The notes beneath the pieces were generated by a model, which was not told where the DNA came from, did no database searches, and saw only the letters and a list, made by a program, of their open reading frames with translations. Both the position numbers and the translations under genes were made by a program. Of a DNA stretch of 64,000 nucleotides, positions 56,734 to 64,000 are shown piece by piece (within the stretch, counting starts at the first letter, position 1; each line of letters begins with the position of its first letter). This DNA comes from Pseudoalteromonas neustonica (GTDB lineage: Bacteria > Pseudomonadota > Gammaproteobacteria > Enterobacterales > Alteromonadaceae): NCBI RefSeq assembly GCF_001653135.1, contig NZ_BDDS01000015.1, forward strand, positions 20,260-84,259, given 5' to 3'.

Positions 56734-56744
56734 CGGGCATTTTT
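56716..56744. terminator. bidirectional terminator between MFS and grpE genes
   Basis: Arms AAAAATGCCCGTT and AACGGGCATTTTT (13 bp) with a TAT spacer. It overlaps the MFS stop codon and lies 23 bases after grpE. Confidence 0.92.
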
Positions 56745-56766
56745 ATTTTGTTACTTTAAGCATTGC

Positions 56767-57375
56767 TTAGTCAGCAGCTTTAGATACCATTACCATTGCA
56801 GGGCGTAATAAACGACCATTTAATGTATAACCTTTTTGCATAACAGCTAAAACAGTATTAGGTGTTACATCATTACTCGGTTGAATAGACATGGCTTGAT
56901 GAAACTCAGGGTTGAACTGCTCACCCTGTGGGTTAACAATTTCAACACCAAACTTTGCAACCGCATCATTAAAGCTCTTAACTGTCATATCAATACCTTC
57001 AAGCAATGGCTTTAAGGCTTCGTTCTCTTTATCGGAAAACTCAATAGCACGCTCTAAGTTATCAATAACAGGTAATAATTCGTTAGCGAACTTTTCAAGT
57101 GCAAACTTATGTGCTTTTTCTACATCTTGTGCAGCACGACGACGAATATTGTCAACATCTGCAGCAGCGCGAACTACACCATCTTTTTGATCAGCGATTG
57201 TTTGCTTAGCATCTTCAAGCTCTGCATACAGCATAGCAATTTCAGCTTCAGGGCTTACTTCTTCGCCCTCATGTGCATCGGCAGCTTCTACAGCGGCTTC
57301 AACTTCTGCTTTCATCTGCTCTAGCTCTTCGTTTAGTTCAACTTCTTGCTCTGGTGATTTTGTCTGCTCAGACAT
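56767..57375 (-). CDS. grpE: nucleotide exchange factor GrpE
   Basis: GrpE releases ADP from DnaK. The 202-residue protein has an acidic N-terminus, a long coiled coil (about 50-110, ending [21 protein letters not shown]) and the conserved C-terminal beta domain ([38 protein letters not shown]). Length equals E. coli (197). A heat-shock promoter lies directly upstream, overlapping the end of the HrcA-like gene. Confidence 0.97.
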   Translation of the reverse strand: MSEQTKSPEQEVELNEELEQMKAEVEAAVEAADAHEGEEVSPEAEIAMLYAELEDAKQTIADQKDGVVRAAADVDNIRRRAAQDVEKAHKFALEKFANELLPVIDNLERAIEFSDKENEALKPLLEGIDMTVKSFNDAVAKFGVEIVNPQGEQFNPEFHQAMSIQPSNDVTPNTVLAVMQKGYTLNGRLLRPAMVMVSKAAD

Positions 57376-57410
57376 AGTTTAAATGCTCCAATTCTTTTCA
57401 ATTGCGGTAA

Positions 57411-57438
57411 TTATGGGGATTGAATCAAAAGATTCAAG
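57411..57438 (-). promoter_or_regulatory. sigma-32 heat-shock promoter of grpE
   Basis: On the minus strand CTTGAAT (57432-57438), 13 bases, then CCCCATAA (57411-57418) closely match the RpoH consensus (CTTGAAA, CCCCAT). The -35 overlaps the last codons of the HrcA-like gene. No CIRCE operator (TTAGCACTC/GAGTGCTAA) is present here. Confidence 0.88.
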
Positions 57439-58378
57439 AGTCAGGTGACTCGATTAATTTAAATTCTTGGATGATTGCTTCAATTTGCGCCGATTTAGGG
57501 CAAATTACACAAAAACGACTTTGGTATTCATGATTTTGAAAATAAGGCACACTTATCACCATTAACTCATCGCAATCAGTAAAAGGCAATTGCGCTGTAT
57601 TTAAAACCGACACGCCATTTTTGAACGCTAATTTATCTTCTACAAAGTTCAAAAATGAGACACCGATATTTAAACTTTGTTCACAATCAATTTGACGATA
57701 TAAATAATTTTCGCCCACAACAATACTGTTGTCTGAGCCTAACTTTTGGCTTAATTCACGTGTCCATTGATTTAATGAATCATGACAGTTTCGTGGTGCG
57801 GTATTCGCCATTGCTTGCATTCGATACAATCCTTCCATCAACGTTTGTTGACTAAAAACTGTATTTAGCCACGTAGCAAATTGATAGCGTATTGTATCTG
57901 ACGCGTCATCTGGCTTATGAATACAAATATTATGGCTTTGCCCAGCCCGATCTAGCAACAAAATAAGCCAGTCATTACCATCAAAGTCTAGCACTTCAAC
58001 CCTAAACACTTGTTGCGAACTAACCTGTGGTAATCCAACGCAACAACACACTTGATAGCGCTGACTAATACCATGCGCCATTTCGACTAGTTGCGCCTGT
58101 GCTGGTTGCCAATACTGAGCAATTTCAGTCAATGGGAAAAACTCATTCAACCAATAATCGAACCCGGCATTGGTAGGCACGCGCCCAGCGGAAGTGTGCG
58201 GTGAGTACAACAGGCCTATCTTTTCAAGACGCGACATGGCATTTCTCACTGTCGCAGAGCACACAGCCATGCCTTTTTGTTTAGCAATACGGCTAGACGC
58301 CACAGGCTGCCCTTCACCATTACAGTAAAGGCTCATTACCGCTGAAAATATTTGTTGATCTCGGGGATTTAAATTCAT
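57434..58378 (-). CDS. HrcA-like heat-shock repressor
   Basis: The 314-residue protein has the HrcA N-terminal winged helix: [50 protein letters not shown] and [20 protein letters not shown] (all by about residue 90). A GAF-like region follows, with [15 protein letters not shown] as in HrcA C-termini. In bacteria with HrcA the protein represses chaperone operons through the CIRCE site. Here its gene is upstream of grpE, as in classic hrcA-grpE-dnaK operons, yet grpE has a sigma-32 promoter and no CIRCE is seen. It may bind a different site. Confidence 0.8.
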   Translation of the reverse strand: MNLNPRDQQIFSAVMSLYCNGEGQPVASSRIAKQKGMAVCSATVRNAMSRLEKIGLLYSPHTSAGRVPTNAGFDYWLNEFFPLTEIAQYWQPAQAQLVEMAHGISQRYQVCCCVGLPQVSSQQVFRVEVLDFDGNDWLILLLDRAGQSHNICIHKPDDASDTIRYQFATWLNTVFSQQTLMEGLYRMQAMANTAPRNCHDSLNQWTRELSQKLGSDNSIVVGENYLYRQIDCEQSLNIGVSFLNFVEDKLAFKNGVSVLNTAQLPFTDCDELMVISVPYFQNHEYQSRFCVICPKSAQIEAIIQEFKLIESPDS

Positions 58379-58504
58379 AATTTCTACATCTTGCTGCATA
58401 CAAGGTATATCGGGGCAAAGAGAAGTTATTTCAAGGCACCGATGTTTTCAAAGCGATCATTTTTGAGTTACTCTAGTAATATTATAACTATTTGCGTAAA
58501 CATC

Positions 58505-59389
58505 ATGGAATCACCGTTTAAAACCATAGGCTTAATTGGAAAAGCAAATCACGATGGCGCAGCTGCAACATTACAGCGACTTTATACATTTTTAAACGCA
58601 CTTGGCTTTAATGTTATTGTGGAGCAACGTACAGGGCATCAACTAGCTGGCGTTCCAAAAGAAAAACTCGTTAAATTGATCGAACTTGGCGAGCAAGCCG
58701 ATTTAGCGATTGTTGTTGGCGGCGATGGAAATATGCTTGGTGCCGCGAGAGTGTTAGCACGCTTTGATGTGGCTGTAATTGGCGTTAACCGGGGTAATTT
58801 GGGCTTTTTGACCGATTTGAATCCGCAAGAGTTTGAACCAAGTTTAGAGCAAGTATTAAGCGGCCAATATATTGAAGAAAAACGCTTTTTATTAGAAGTT
58901 GAAGTATACCGCCATGGTGAACTCAAAAGCGCTAATTCAGCAGTCAATGAAGCGGTACTGCATGCCGATAAAGTCGCCCATATGATTGAGTTTGAAGCCT
59001 TCATTAATAACGACTTTGTGTTTTCGCAGCGCTCAGATGGCCTTATTGTATCTACGCCAACAGGATCGACCGCCTACTCTCTTTCTGGTGGTGGCCCAAT
59101 ATTAACCCCTGAGCTCAATGCAATGTCACTGGTGCCAATGTTTCCGCATACACTATCAAGTCGCCCTTTAGTTGTTGACGCTGATAATGAAGTGCGTTTA
59201 AAACTCAGTTTAGAAAATACGGATAGCTTACAAGTTAGTTGTGATAGCCATGTTGTATTAGCTGTTTTACCCGGGGACGAAGTGGTTATTAAAAAAGCAG
59301 ACAAAAAACTACGTCTTATTCACCCTAAAGATTACTCTTATTACCACGTACTGCGCACCAAATTAAATTGGGGTAGTCGTTTGTATTAA
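58505..59389 (+). CDS. nadK: NAD kinase
   Basis: NadK phosphorylates NAD to NADP. The 294-residue protein (E. coli 292) has the GGDGNMLG motif with Asp74, [11 protein letters not shown], the NE/D-type substrate motif SAVNEAVLH, and [26 protein letters not shown]. The start is the ATG giving [10 protein letters not shown]; the frame is open 38 codons upstream but overlaps the divergent gene. The order grpE-(hrcA-like)-nadK-recN resembles grpE/nadK/recN of E. coli. Confidence 0.97.
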   Translation: MESPFKTIGLIGKANHDGAAATLQRLYTFLNALGFNVIVEQRTGHQLAGVPKEKLVKLIELGEQADLAIVVGGDGNMLGAARVLARFDVAVIGVNRGNLGFLTDLNPQEFEPSLEQVLSGQYIEEKRFLLEVEVYRHGELKSANSAVNEAVLHADKVAHMIEFEAFINNDFVFSQRSDGLIVSTPTGSTAYSLSGGGPILTPELNAMSLVPMFPHTLSSRPLVVDADNEVRLKLSLENTDSLQVSCDSHVVLAVLPGDEVVIKKADKKLRLIHPKDYSYYHVLRTKLNWGSRLY

Positions 59390-59465
59390 CACTATTGCGG
59401 TTTCCCATACTTTATTGCAAAATAGCTAAAATCAATTTAATACCCATATTAGGGAATTCGACACA

Positions 59466-60038
59466 ATGACTTACGTTGTATTTTTTGCCATATTATTACT
59501 TATCACCCTGCTTGGCAGTTATTTGGTGATTGAGAATAACCGTCGAAAAGCGGTCGAAGCGAAAAAAAAGTTATTTAATGCACGCGTCACAGAAGTGACA
59601 AACAATTTGAAAGCAAAGCTCAATGAGTTTAGTGACGCAAAAATACTACGCCCAAAATATATCGCACGCACTCAAGTTATCGCCAGTAATTTTTTTGTTG
59701 TACAGCCACACACTGATGAAAATTTATTGTACCTAGAAGGAATTATAGAGTCATTAATAAGCACTATAAGCAGTGAACTTGCAAAAACCTATGTGACTGG
59801 TGAGCGTGACGCATTAGCCGAAAAGTTAGATTACTTTGTTGCAGACTTACCCCAAGCTGGTATTGCTTATAACCATGGGTTTTATCGTGAAATACTTCCC
59901 TCCCTGATCAAAATTTTACAATCTCCTGAGCTGCAAAATAATGATAACGAGGACTATTCAAACGCAACAGAACAAACTGAAATTACACCTCCTATTTCAC
60001 CTCCTAAAATAGACACACAAGAAATAAACTTAGCTTAA
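59466..60038 (+). CDS. membrane-anchored protein of unknown function
   Basis: The 190-residue protein has one N-terminal helix (residues 3-23, YVVFFAILLLITLLGSYLVI), a short basic stretch, then a helical soluble domain (about 30-155) and a low-complexity Pro/Thr tail (TEQTEITPPISPPKIDTQE). It is not recognised; there are no catalytic motifs. It lies between nadK and recN, a place where related genomes often carry an uncharacterised gene. Ribosome site AGGGAA lies upstream. Confidence 0.7.
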   Translation: MTYVVFFAILLLITLLGSYLVIENNRRKAVEAKKKLFNARVTEVTNNLKAKLNEFSDAKILRPKYIARTQVIASNFFVVQPHTDENLLYLEGIIESLISTISSELAKTYVTGERDALAEKLDYFVADLPQAGIAYNHGFYREILPSLIKILQSPELQNNDNEDYSNATEQTEITPPISPPKIDTQEINLA

Positions 60039-60070
60039 TAATAAAAATTTATTTGCAAAAACCCAAAACA

Positions 60071-60086
60071 CTGTATAAATTAACAG
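60071..60086. promoter_or_regulatory. LexA (SOS) box 1 of recN
   Basis: CTGTATAAATTAACAG matches the LexA consensus CTGT-N8-ACAG exactly at both half sites and is 25 bases before the recN start. Confidence 0.88.
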
Positions 60087-60094
60087 TTAATTGA

Positions 60095-60110
60095 CTGGAT
60101 GGATAAACAG
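60095..60110. promoter_or_regulatory. LexA (SOS) box 2 of recN, degenerate
   Basis: CTGGATGGATAAACAG keeps CTG and ACAG with N8 between; one half-site base differs. It lies just before the start codon. E. coli recN also has more than one LexA site. Confidence 0.6.
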
Positions 60111-60111
60111 T

Positions 60112-61785
60112 ATGTTAATTGGGTTAGAAATTAAAAATTTTGCGATTGTAAGTAATTTAAGCACTGAATGGCACAGTGGCATGACCGCTATAACTGGTGA
60201 AACAGGTGCCGGCAAGTCTATCGCTATTGATGCGTTATCACTGTGTTTAGGTGAACGTGCTGAAGCCTCAGCCGTTCGTCCTGGCACTGAACGCGCTGAA
60301 GTTTGTGCCGCGTTTGATTTGACCTCACTGCCCTTCGCTAAGCAATTTTTAGAGCAAAACTTACTCTCTAATGATGAGCAAGAATGCCTACTACGACGTG
60401 TAGTGTGCAAAAACGGGCGAAGCAAAAGCTACATTAATGGCAGCCCTGTCACCGCAGCACAACTTAAAGAGCTCGGTCAGCATTTAATTTCTATTCACGG
60501 GCAACATGCTCATCAGCATCTGCTAAAAAGCGAACATCAGTTACAGCTACTTGACGCCTACGCGGGACACCATACATTAGTGGATACTGTACGTACGCAC
60601 TATCGTAATTATCATAATTTACAAAAAGAATTTACGGTTCTTGAACAAGCACAATTACAGCAAGCTGCACAAAAACAACTACTTGAATACCAAGTGGCTG
60701 AGCTAGATGAATTTGCTTTACAAGAAAATGAATTTACACAAATTGAAGCCGAACATTATAAGCTCAGCCATAGCCAAACCATCATCGACGCGTGCCAACG
60801 TGAATTGCAAAGCTTGTATGAAAATGAAGAACAAAATGCATGCTCACTACTGCAACACAGTGCACAGCAATTTGCTGAACTTGCTAGTTTTGACGAAAGC
60901 TTATCAGGTGTTGCCGCATTACTTGAAGAGGCAGCAGTACAAGTTGAAGAAGCCAGCCGTGAAATTCGCAACTATGGCGAGCAAACAGATCTTGATCCAG
61001 CCCGCCTTGATGAAGTAGAAGCACGCCTAGCAGGCATAATGGACCTTGCGCGTAAACATCATATAAAACCTGAGCAATTGGTTGAGTTTCACCAAAATAT
61101 AACGCAAGAGCTTGAGTCAATAAGCAACAACTCTACCCGATTAGCTCAGCTAGAAAGCGAAATAGCCAACGCATTTGACGCATACCAACTTGCAGCACAA
61201 AATTTAAGTGACAGCCGATTTATTTCTGCACAAACATTAAATGAATTGATCAGTGCAAGTATGGCGCATTTATCAATGGAAAATGGCGTATTTGAAATTG
61301 CGTTATCACCGCAACCAGACAAAGCCCCTAACAATCTAGGGTTTGATAATGTCTCGTTTTTAGTGTCAACCAACCCAGGGCAACCATTACAACCATTATC
61401 AAAAGTTGCCTCTGGTGGTGAATTATCACGTATTAGCTTAGCTATTCAAGTGATCATTGCACAAAAAGTAGTAACGCCAACACTTATTTTCGATGAAGTT
61501 GACGTAGGTATTTCAGGCCCCACAGCATCAGCAGTTGGTAAGCTTTTACGACAACTAGGCAAATCTACTCAGGTAATTTGTGTCACTCACTTACCGCAAG
61601 TGGCCAGCTCTGGGCATCAACAGTTTTTTGTAGCGAAAGAAATTGCAAATGGAGAAACCTATACGTCCATGCTTCCACTGAATAAACATGGCCGAATTGA
61701 TGAGATAGCGCGCCTACTTGGTGGCGATAACATTAGTAAAACCGCCAAAGCTAACGCCAAAGAGCTTATAATGGCGCACGCTTAA
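60112..61785 (+). CDS. recN: DNA repair protein RecN
   Basis: RecN is an SMC-like ATPase acting in repair of double-strand breaks. The 557-residue product from the ATG giving MLIGLEIKNFAIV has Walker A GETGAGKS (Lys35), the QHAHQHLL region, a central coiled coil (about 150-350), the ABC signature KVASGGELSRISLAIQV, Walker B PTLIFDEVDVGISG, and VICVTHLPQVAS. The frame is open seven codons upstream but that would place the start within the LexA boxes. Control by SOS is expected from the two LexA sites. Confidence 0.97.
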   Translation: MLIGLEIKNFAIVSNLSTEWHSGMTAITGETGAGKSIAIDALSLCLGERAEASAVRPGTERAEVCAAFDLTSLPFAKQFLEQNLLSNDEQECLLRRVVCKNGRSKSYINGSPVTAAQLKELGQHLISIHGQHAHQHLLKSEHQLQLLDAYAGHHTLVDTVRTHYRNYHNLQKEFTVLEQAQLQQAAQKQLLEYQVAELDEFALQENEFTQIEAEHYKLSHSQTIIDACQRELQSLYENEEQNACSLLQHSAQQFAELASFDESLSGVAALLEEAAVQVEEASREIRNYGEQTDLDPARLDEVEARLAGIMDLARKHHIKPEQLVEFHQNITQELESISNNSTRLAQLESEIANAFDAYQLAAQNLSDSRFISAQTLNELISASMAHLSMENGVFEIALSPQPDKAPNNLGFDNVSFLVSTNPGQPLQPLSKVASGGELSRISLAIQVIIAQKVVTPTLIFDEVDVGISGPTASAVGKLLRQLGKSTQVICVTHLPQVASSGHQQFFVAKEIANGETYTSMLPLNKHGRIDEIARLLGGDNISKTAKANAKELIMAHA

Positions 61786-61898
61786 TGACTATTTAGCTTA
61801 ACGTTTAAAAACGTTTTAGCTAAAAAAATATATAAACATAGCTTTGTATGGCTGTACTGCAAAGCGACTATAACCACAAAATAAAGACACGACACATA

Positions 61899-62231
61899 AT
61901 GATAACAACACACACCTTGCAACCATTATTAATGGCAGCGTTTAGCTGTATATTATTAACCCCATTAGCGAGTACATTACTTTTAGTATTTAGCCGCTGG
62001 AAGCATCTGCAATTTAAAATAATGTTACAGCGTTATTTACATGCATCACTTATTTTTATGCTTATCCTCGCATGGTTTATCGAATTATATTTACCAACGA
62101 GGGCTGCTAACCGCATAGAGCTATTACTTACTCTTTGTGCATTAGCCATGCAAATGGCGTTAGTCGTTTATGCTTTTTTAAAAGTAAATAAGCAGAAAAA
62201 ACAACACCACAGAGCAAAAAACTTTTTGTAA
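61899..62231 (+). CDS. small membrane protein of unknown function
   Basis: The 110-residue protein (from MITTHTLQPLLM) has three hydrophobic segments (about 9-30, 45-65, 72-95) and a basic tail (KVNKQKKQHHRAKNF). It is not recognised. The ribosome site is weak, and a TTG or upstream ATG at 61848 is possible. Placed after recN without an obvious terminator between, it might be in the same unit. Confidence 0.6.
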   Translation: MITTHTLQPLLMAAFSCILLTPLASTLLLVFSRWKHLQFKIMLQRYLHASLIFMLILAWFIELYLPTRAANRIELLLTLCALAMQMALVVYAFLKVNKQKKQHHRAKNFL

Positions 62232-62333
62232 GTGCTTATTTTAAAATACAAATAAAAACAATTAATTTACATAATTGACACATCTAATTGTGCAACTTAC
62301 ACTGAATAAAATAAAAAATCGATGGAATGAATA

Positions 62334-62654
62334 ATGACAGCAGCACAATCCAAACTCACACAGCTCAAACGCTGTTATGCAACATTACAACTGGGTGTTG
62401 CTAAAGCAGATGGTCGTTTAACACTCACTGATAACCTACTGCATTTTGAAGCCCTAAATAAACAACTTAATTTAGGCAGTTATGCCATCAAACTTAATAA
62501 TATTTCCCGCGTTGAGAAATGTTCAGGTAAAGCTGGCGGTTTAATCCCCATAACCACCGCGGGAATCAAAATAATCACCAAAGAGAACCACCACTTAGAG
62601 TTTATTTTAGCCGAACCCGATGAGTGGCTTAATTGCTTGCAAGCTAGTCATTAA
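62334..62654 (+). CDS. PH/GRAM-like small protein
   Basis: The 106-residue protein shows a beta-rich pattern typical of PH or GRAM domains: GRLTLTDNLLHFEALNKQLNL, AIKLNNISRVEKC, then GIKIITKENHHLEFILAEPDEWLNCL with a final helix containing Trp. This fold recognition is by eye. There is no signal peptide or membrane helix; it may bind membrane or protein at the inner face. It has a ribosome site (GGAATGA) and its own short unit. Confidence 0.6.
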   Translation: MTAAQSKLTQLKRCYATLQLGVAKADGRLTLTDNLLHFEALNKQLNLGSYAIKLNNISRVEKCSGKAGGLIPITTAGIKIITKENHHLEFILAEPDEWLNCLQASH

Positions 62655-62696
62655 ATTGGGAAGAAAAAGAGCCTAGCTGCTAGATTCTGGGCGCTA

Positions 62697-62960
62697 GGGC
62701 GTGTTGACCTTTGTGGATTGAAATTTGTTCAATCTAGGGGAAATTTAATCGCGGCGCGAGGTTTGTAACCTAGTGGGCTAAGTAAAAACCGAGCAACAAA
62801 GAGTTAATTGTCCCTAGAAAGAACCCGGAGGGCAGCGCATGTTTGGCATTTATGCTGCGTTATCGCCTATTAATGGGGAATAACCACACTACATAGGCTC
62901 TGCCTTGCCTAAAAACCAAACATACAGCTGCAAAATCAATCACGAAAGGTCAACACGCCC
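62697..62960. mobile_element. MITE-like element family 1, copy 4 (264 bp)
   Basis: Ends GGGCGTGTTGACCTTT and its inverse complement, flanked by TA (62695-62696 and 62961-62962). Compared with copy 1 it lacks the segment with the CCTACA/TGTAGG hairpin and has several substitutions (GGGGAAATTT for GGGGCGATTT). Confidence 0.87.
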
Positions 62961-63384
62961 TAGGAAAAGCCCAATCAACTCGGCGTTTAATTCACTACTG
63001 TGGGTTAGGTTGAGGGCAACGAAACCCAACGATGAAAGATTAAACTAAATGACGGCTTTGAGTGATAAGCGGCCATCGAGATTGGCTAAATATCGTAGTT
63101 AATTGATTGGCCAAACAGCCCTTTGCGCATATATTCATGAAAATGAGCGCTGAGCGCATATTGTTCTGTTTAACTTTGCTTTAAAGTTTTAGAAAACTTA
63201 GTGATAGTAATACCTTAGGTAATTTGTTAAAACTATATAAAGTAGATAAATGAGCGTTAAGTCGGCAGAAATATGCCCGATGAGCGCACTATTAAATTGT
63301 TGAACTAAGCCGCTACGCGGAGATCCTATTCTGACCATTTGAGCCACACTTACCTTGGGTTATCCCATAACTTGGAGGTAAGTC
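62961..63384. other. 424-base gap, probable left border of a mobile element
   Basis: No gene was found. Motifs GAGCGC or GAGCG recur (near 63148, 63154, 63251, 63281), and a small hairpin CCGC-TAC-GCGG is at 63310-63320. The left border of the recombinase element probably lies here but cannot be fixed without comparison. Confidence 0.4.
63349..63382 (+). promoter_or_regulatory. hairpin hiding the recombinase ribosome-binding site
   Basis: CTTACCTTGGGTTAT pairs with ATAACTTGGAGGTAAG (one bulge, one mismatch, three G-U pairs). The GGAGG of the ribosome site (63374-63378) is inside the right arm, and the start codon is 3 bases on. Confidence 0.5.
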
Positions 63385-64000
63385 ATGAATACACTCATTG
63401 AACAAGTCAAAACTGAAATAGCCTACCGTGGTTATTCACAAAGTACCTGTAAAAGTTACTGCGAGCATTTACTTAAACTCAGCCATTATTTTAATAAACC
63501 ACTCGATTTAATTACTGATGATGAGCTGAATATCTTTTTTAAAGATCCCGCCATTCGCAAGCTCTCCAGAGCGAGTCAAAAAATACAAATAAACAGCATT
63601 TGGTTTCTGTTTAAGAATATTTTACATCGCCCACTGAACTTAGACATAGCCTTGCCTAAAGCGAAACCTCGGGCACCTACTTATTTATCGCGTGATGATA
63701 TTCGTCGACTTATAGAAAGTTGCACGGATATGCGTTTAAAAACATTGATAGTGGTGTGTTATGGCTGTGGTTTGCGTATTGGCGAACTGCTGCGTATTAA
63801 AGTGCAAGACATCGATGGACAGCGTAAAACCATTTTAATTGAACATGGTAAAGGAGATAAGTCACGCTATGTTGTTGTATCAGATAGTGTACTGAATCAA
63901 TTACGTTGTTACTGGAAAATGTATCACCCAACGGGTTGGATGTTTTACTCGCGATTGTTAATGGATAAACCTATGTCAGCATCGACCTTCAGGAAGCCAT
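63385..64000 (+). CDS. tyrosine recombinase/integrase, 3' end outside window
   Basis: The frame starts MNTLIEQVKTEIAYRGYSQS and is open to the window edge (205 codons). An N-terminal SAM-like core-binding domain (about 1-95) precedes the catalytic domain with the first arginine in YGCGLRIGELLRIKVQDID and the lysine in HGKGDKSRYVVV; the HxxR and tyrosine motifs lie beyond the window. It resembles recombinases found upstream of the transposase in some IS91-family elements, and less so integron integrases. A good GGAGG site is present but lies in a hairpin. Element type is a guess. Confidence 0.82.
   Translation, partial: MNTLIEQVKTEIAYRGYSQSTCKSYCEHLLKLSHYFNKPLDLITDDELNIFFKDPAIRKLSRASQKIQINSIWFLFKNILHRPLNLDIALPKAKPRAPTYLSRDDIRRLIESCTDMRLKTLIVVCYGCGLRIGELLRIKVQDIDGQRKTILIEHGKGDKSRYVVVSDSVLNQLRCYWKMYHPTGWMFYSRLLMDKPMSASTFRKP

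Noticed and set aside
57376..58504. CIRCE operator near grpE or the HrcA-like gene
   Set aside because: No TTAGCACTC-N9-GAGTGCTAA-like inverted repeat was found in either upstream region.
62961..63384. Integron attI site before the recombinase gene
   Set aside because: The recombinase reads away from this region in the wrong orientation for a usual intI/attI layout, and no attC sites or core site GTTRRRY arrangement could be recognised.

Overview
The window is a 64 kb piece of chromosome from a marine gammaproteobacterium of the order Alteromonadales, most probably Pseudoalteromonas. This is inferred from the AT-rich base composition, the gene orders rnm-yciO next to trpEGD(CF)BA, dapB-carA-carB-greA, and grpE/nadK/recN, and from the many outer-membrane and secreted proteins. 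No database search was possible; family calls come from motifs, length and gene neighbourhood.

Layout. 1-6.5 kb: the end of a large FAD-dependent oxidoreductase gene with an acetoacetate-decarboxylase-like partner, a MITE-like element, a small hydrolase, a 55-residue orphan gene, a periplasmic solute-binding-like protein, and a cytochrome b561/YceI pair. 6.7-16 kb: scpA, yciO and rnm diverge from the tryptophan operon. That operon is preceded by two complete leader-peptide/terminator units in tandem. 16-26 kb: HU, YciB, a CPBP protease-like protein, a sodium symporter, YciI, a PepSY/PhoP/PhoQ-like signalling operon, an AI-2E-type permease, a nucleotide-sugar-epimerase-like protein and a diguanylate cyclase. 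26-31 kb: a repeat-rich accessory stretch with nested MITE-like elements, an orphan ExbD-like gene, a lipoprotein and a TonB-dependent receptor. 31-42.6 kb: an RND efflux pair, a serine hydrolase, a LysR regulator divergent from a quinol monooxygenase/nitroreductase pair, an OmpA protein with a duplicated N-terminal domain, and an S66 peptidase. 42.7-48.7 kb: greA, carB, carA and dapB (all minus strand), with a terminator-like hairpin in front of carA. 48.9-56.7 kb: an NhaC-type antiporter, a Tsx-like porin, a secreted PKD/PPC protease, two lipoproteins (one an M48 metalloprotease) and a Bcr/CflA exporter. 56.7-62.7 kb: grpE with a sigma-32 promoter, an HrcA-like repressor gene, nadK, and recN behind two LexA boxes. 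62.7-64 kb: another MITE copy and the start of a tyrosine-recombinase gene of a mobile element.

The strongest unusual signals are the tandem trp attenuators (9.09-9.43 kb); three families of short non-autonomous repeats that are nested and in two cases supply the 3' end of a gene; the coexistence of an HrcA homologue and a sigma-32 promoter at grpE; and the hairpin and overlapping mini-ORF in front of carA. No CRISPR array, tRNA or rRNA gene, or complete transposase gene was seen.
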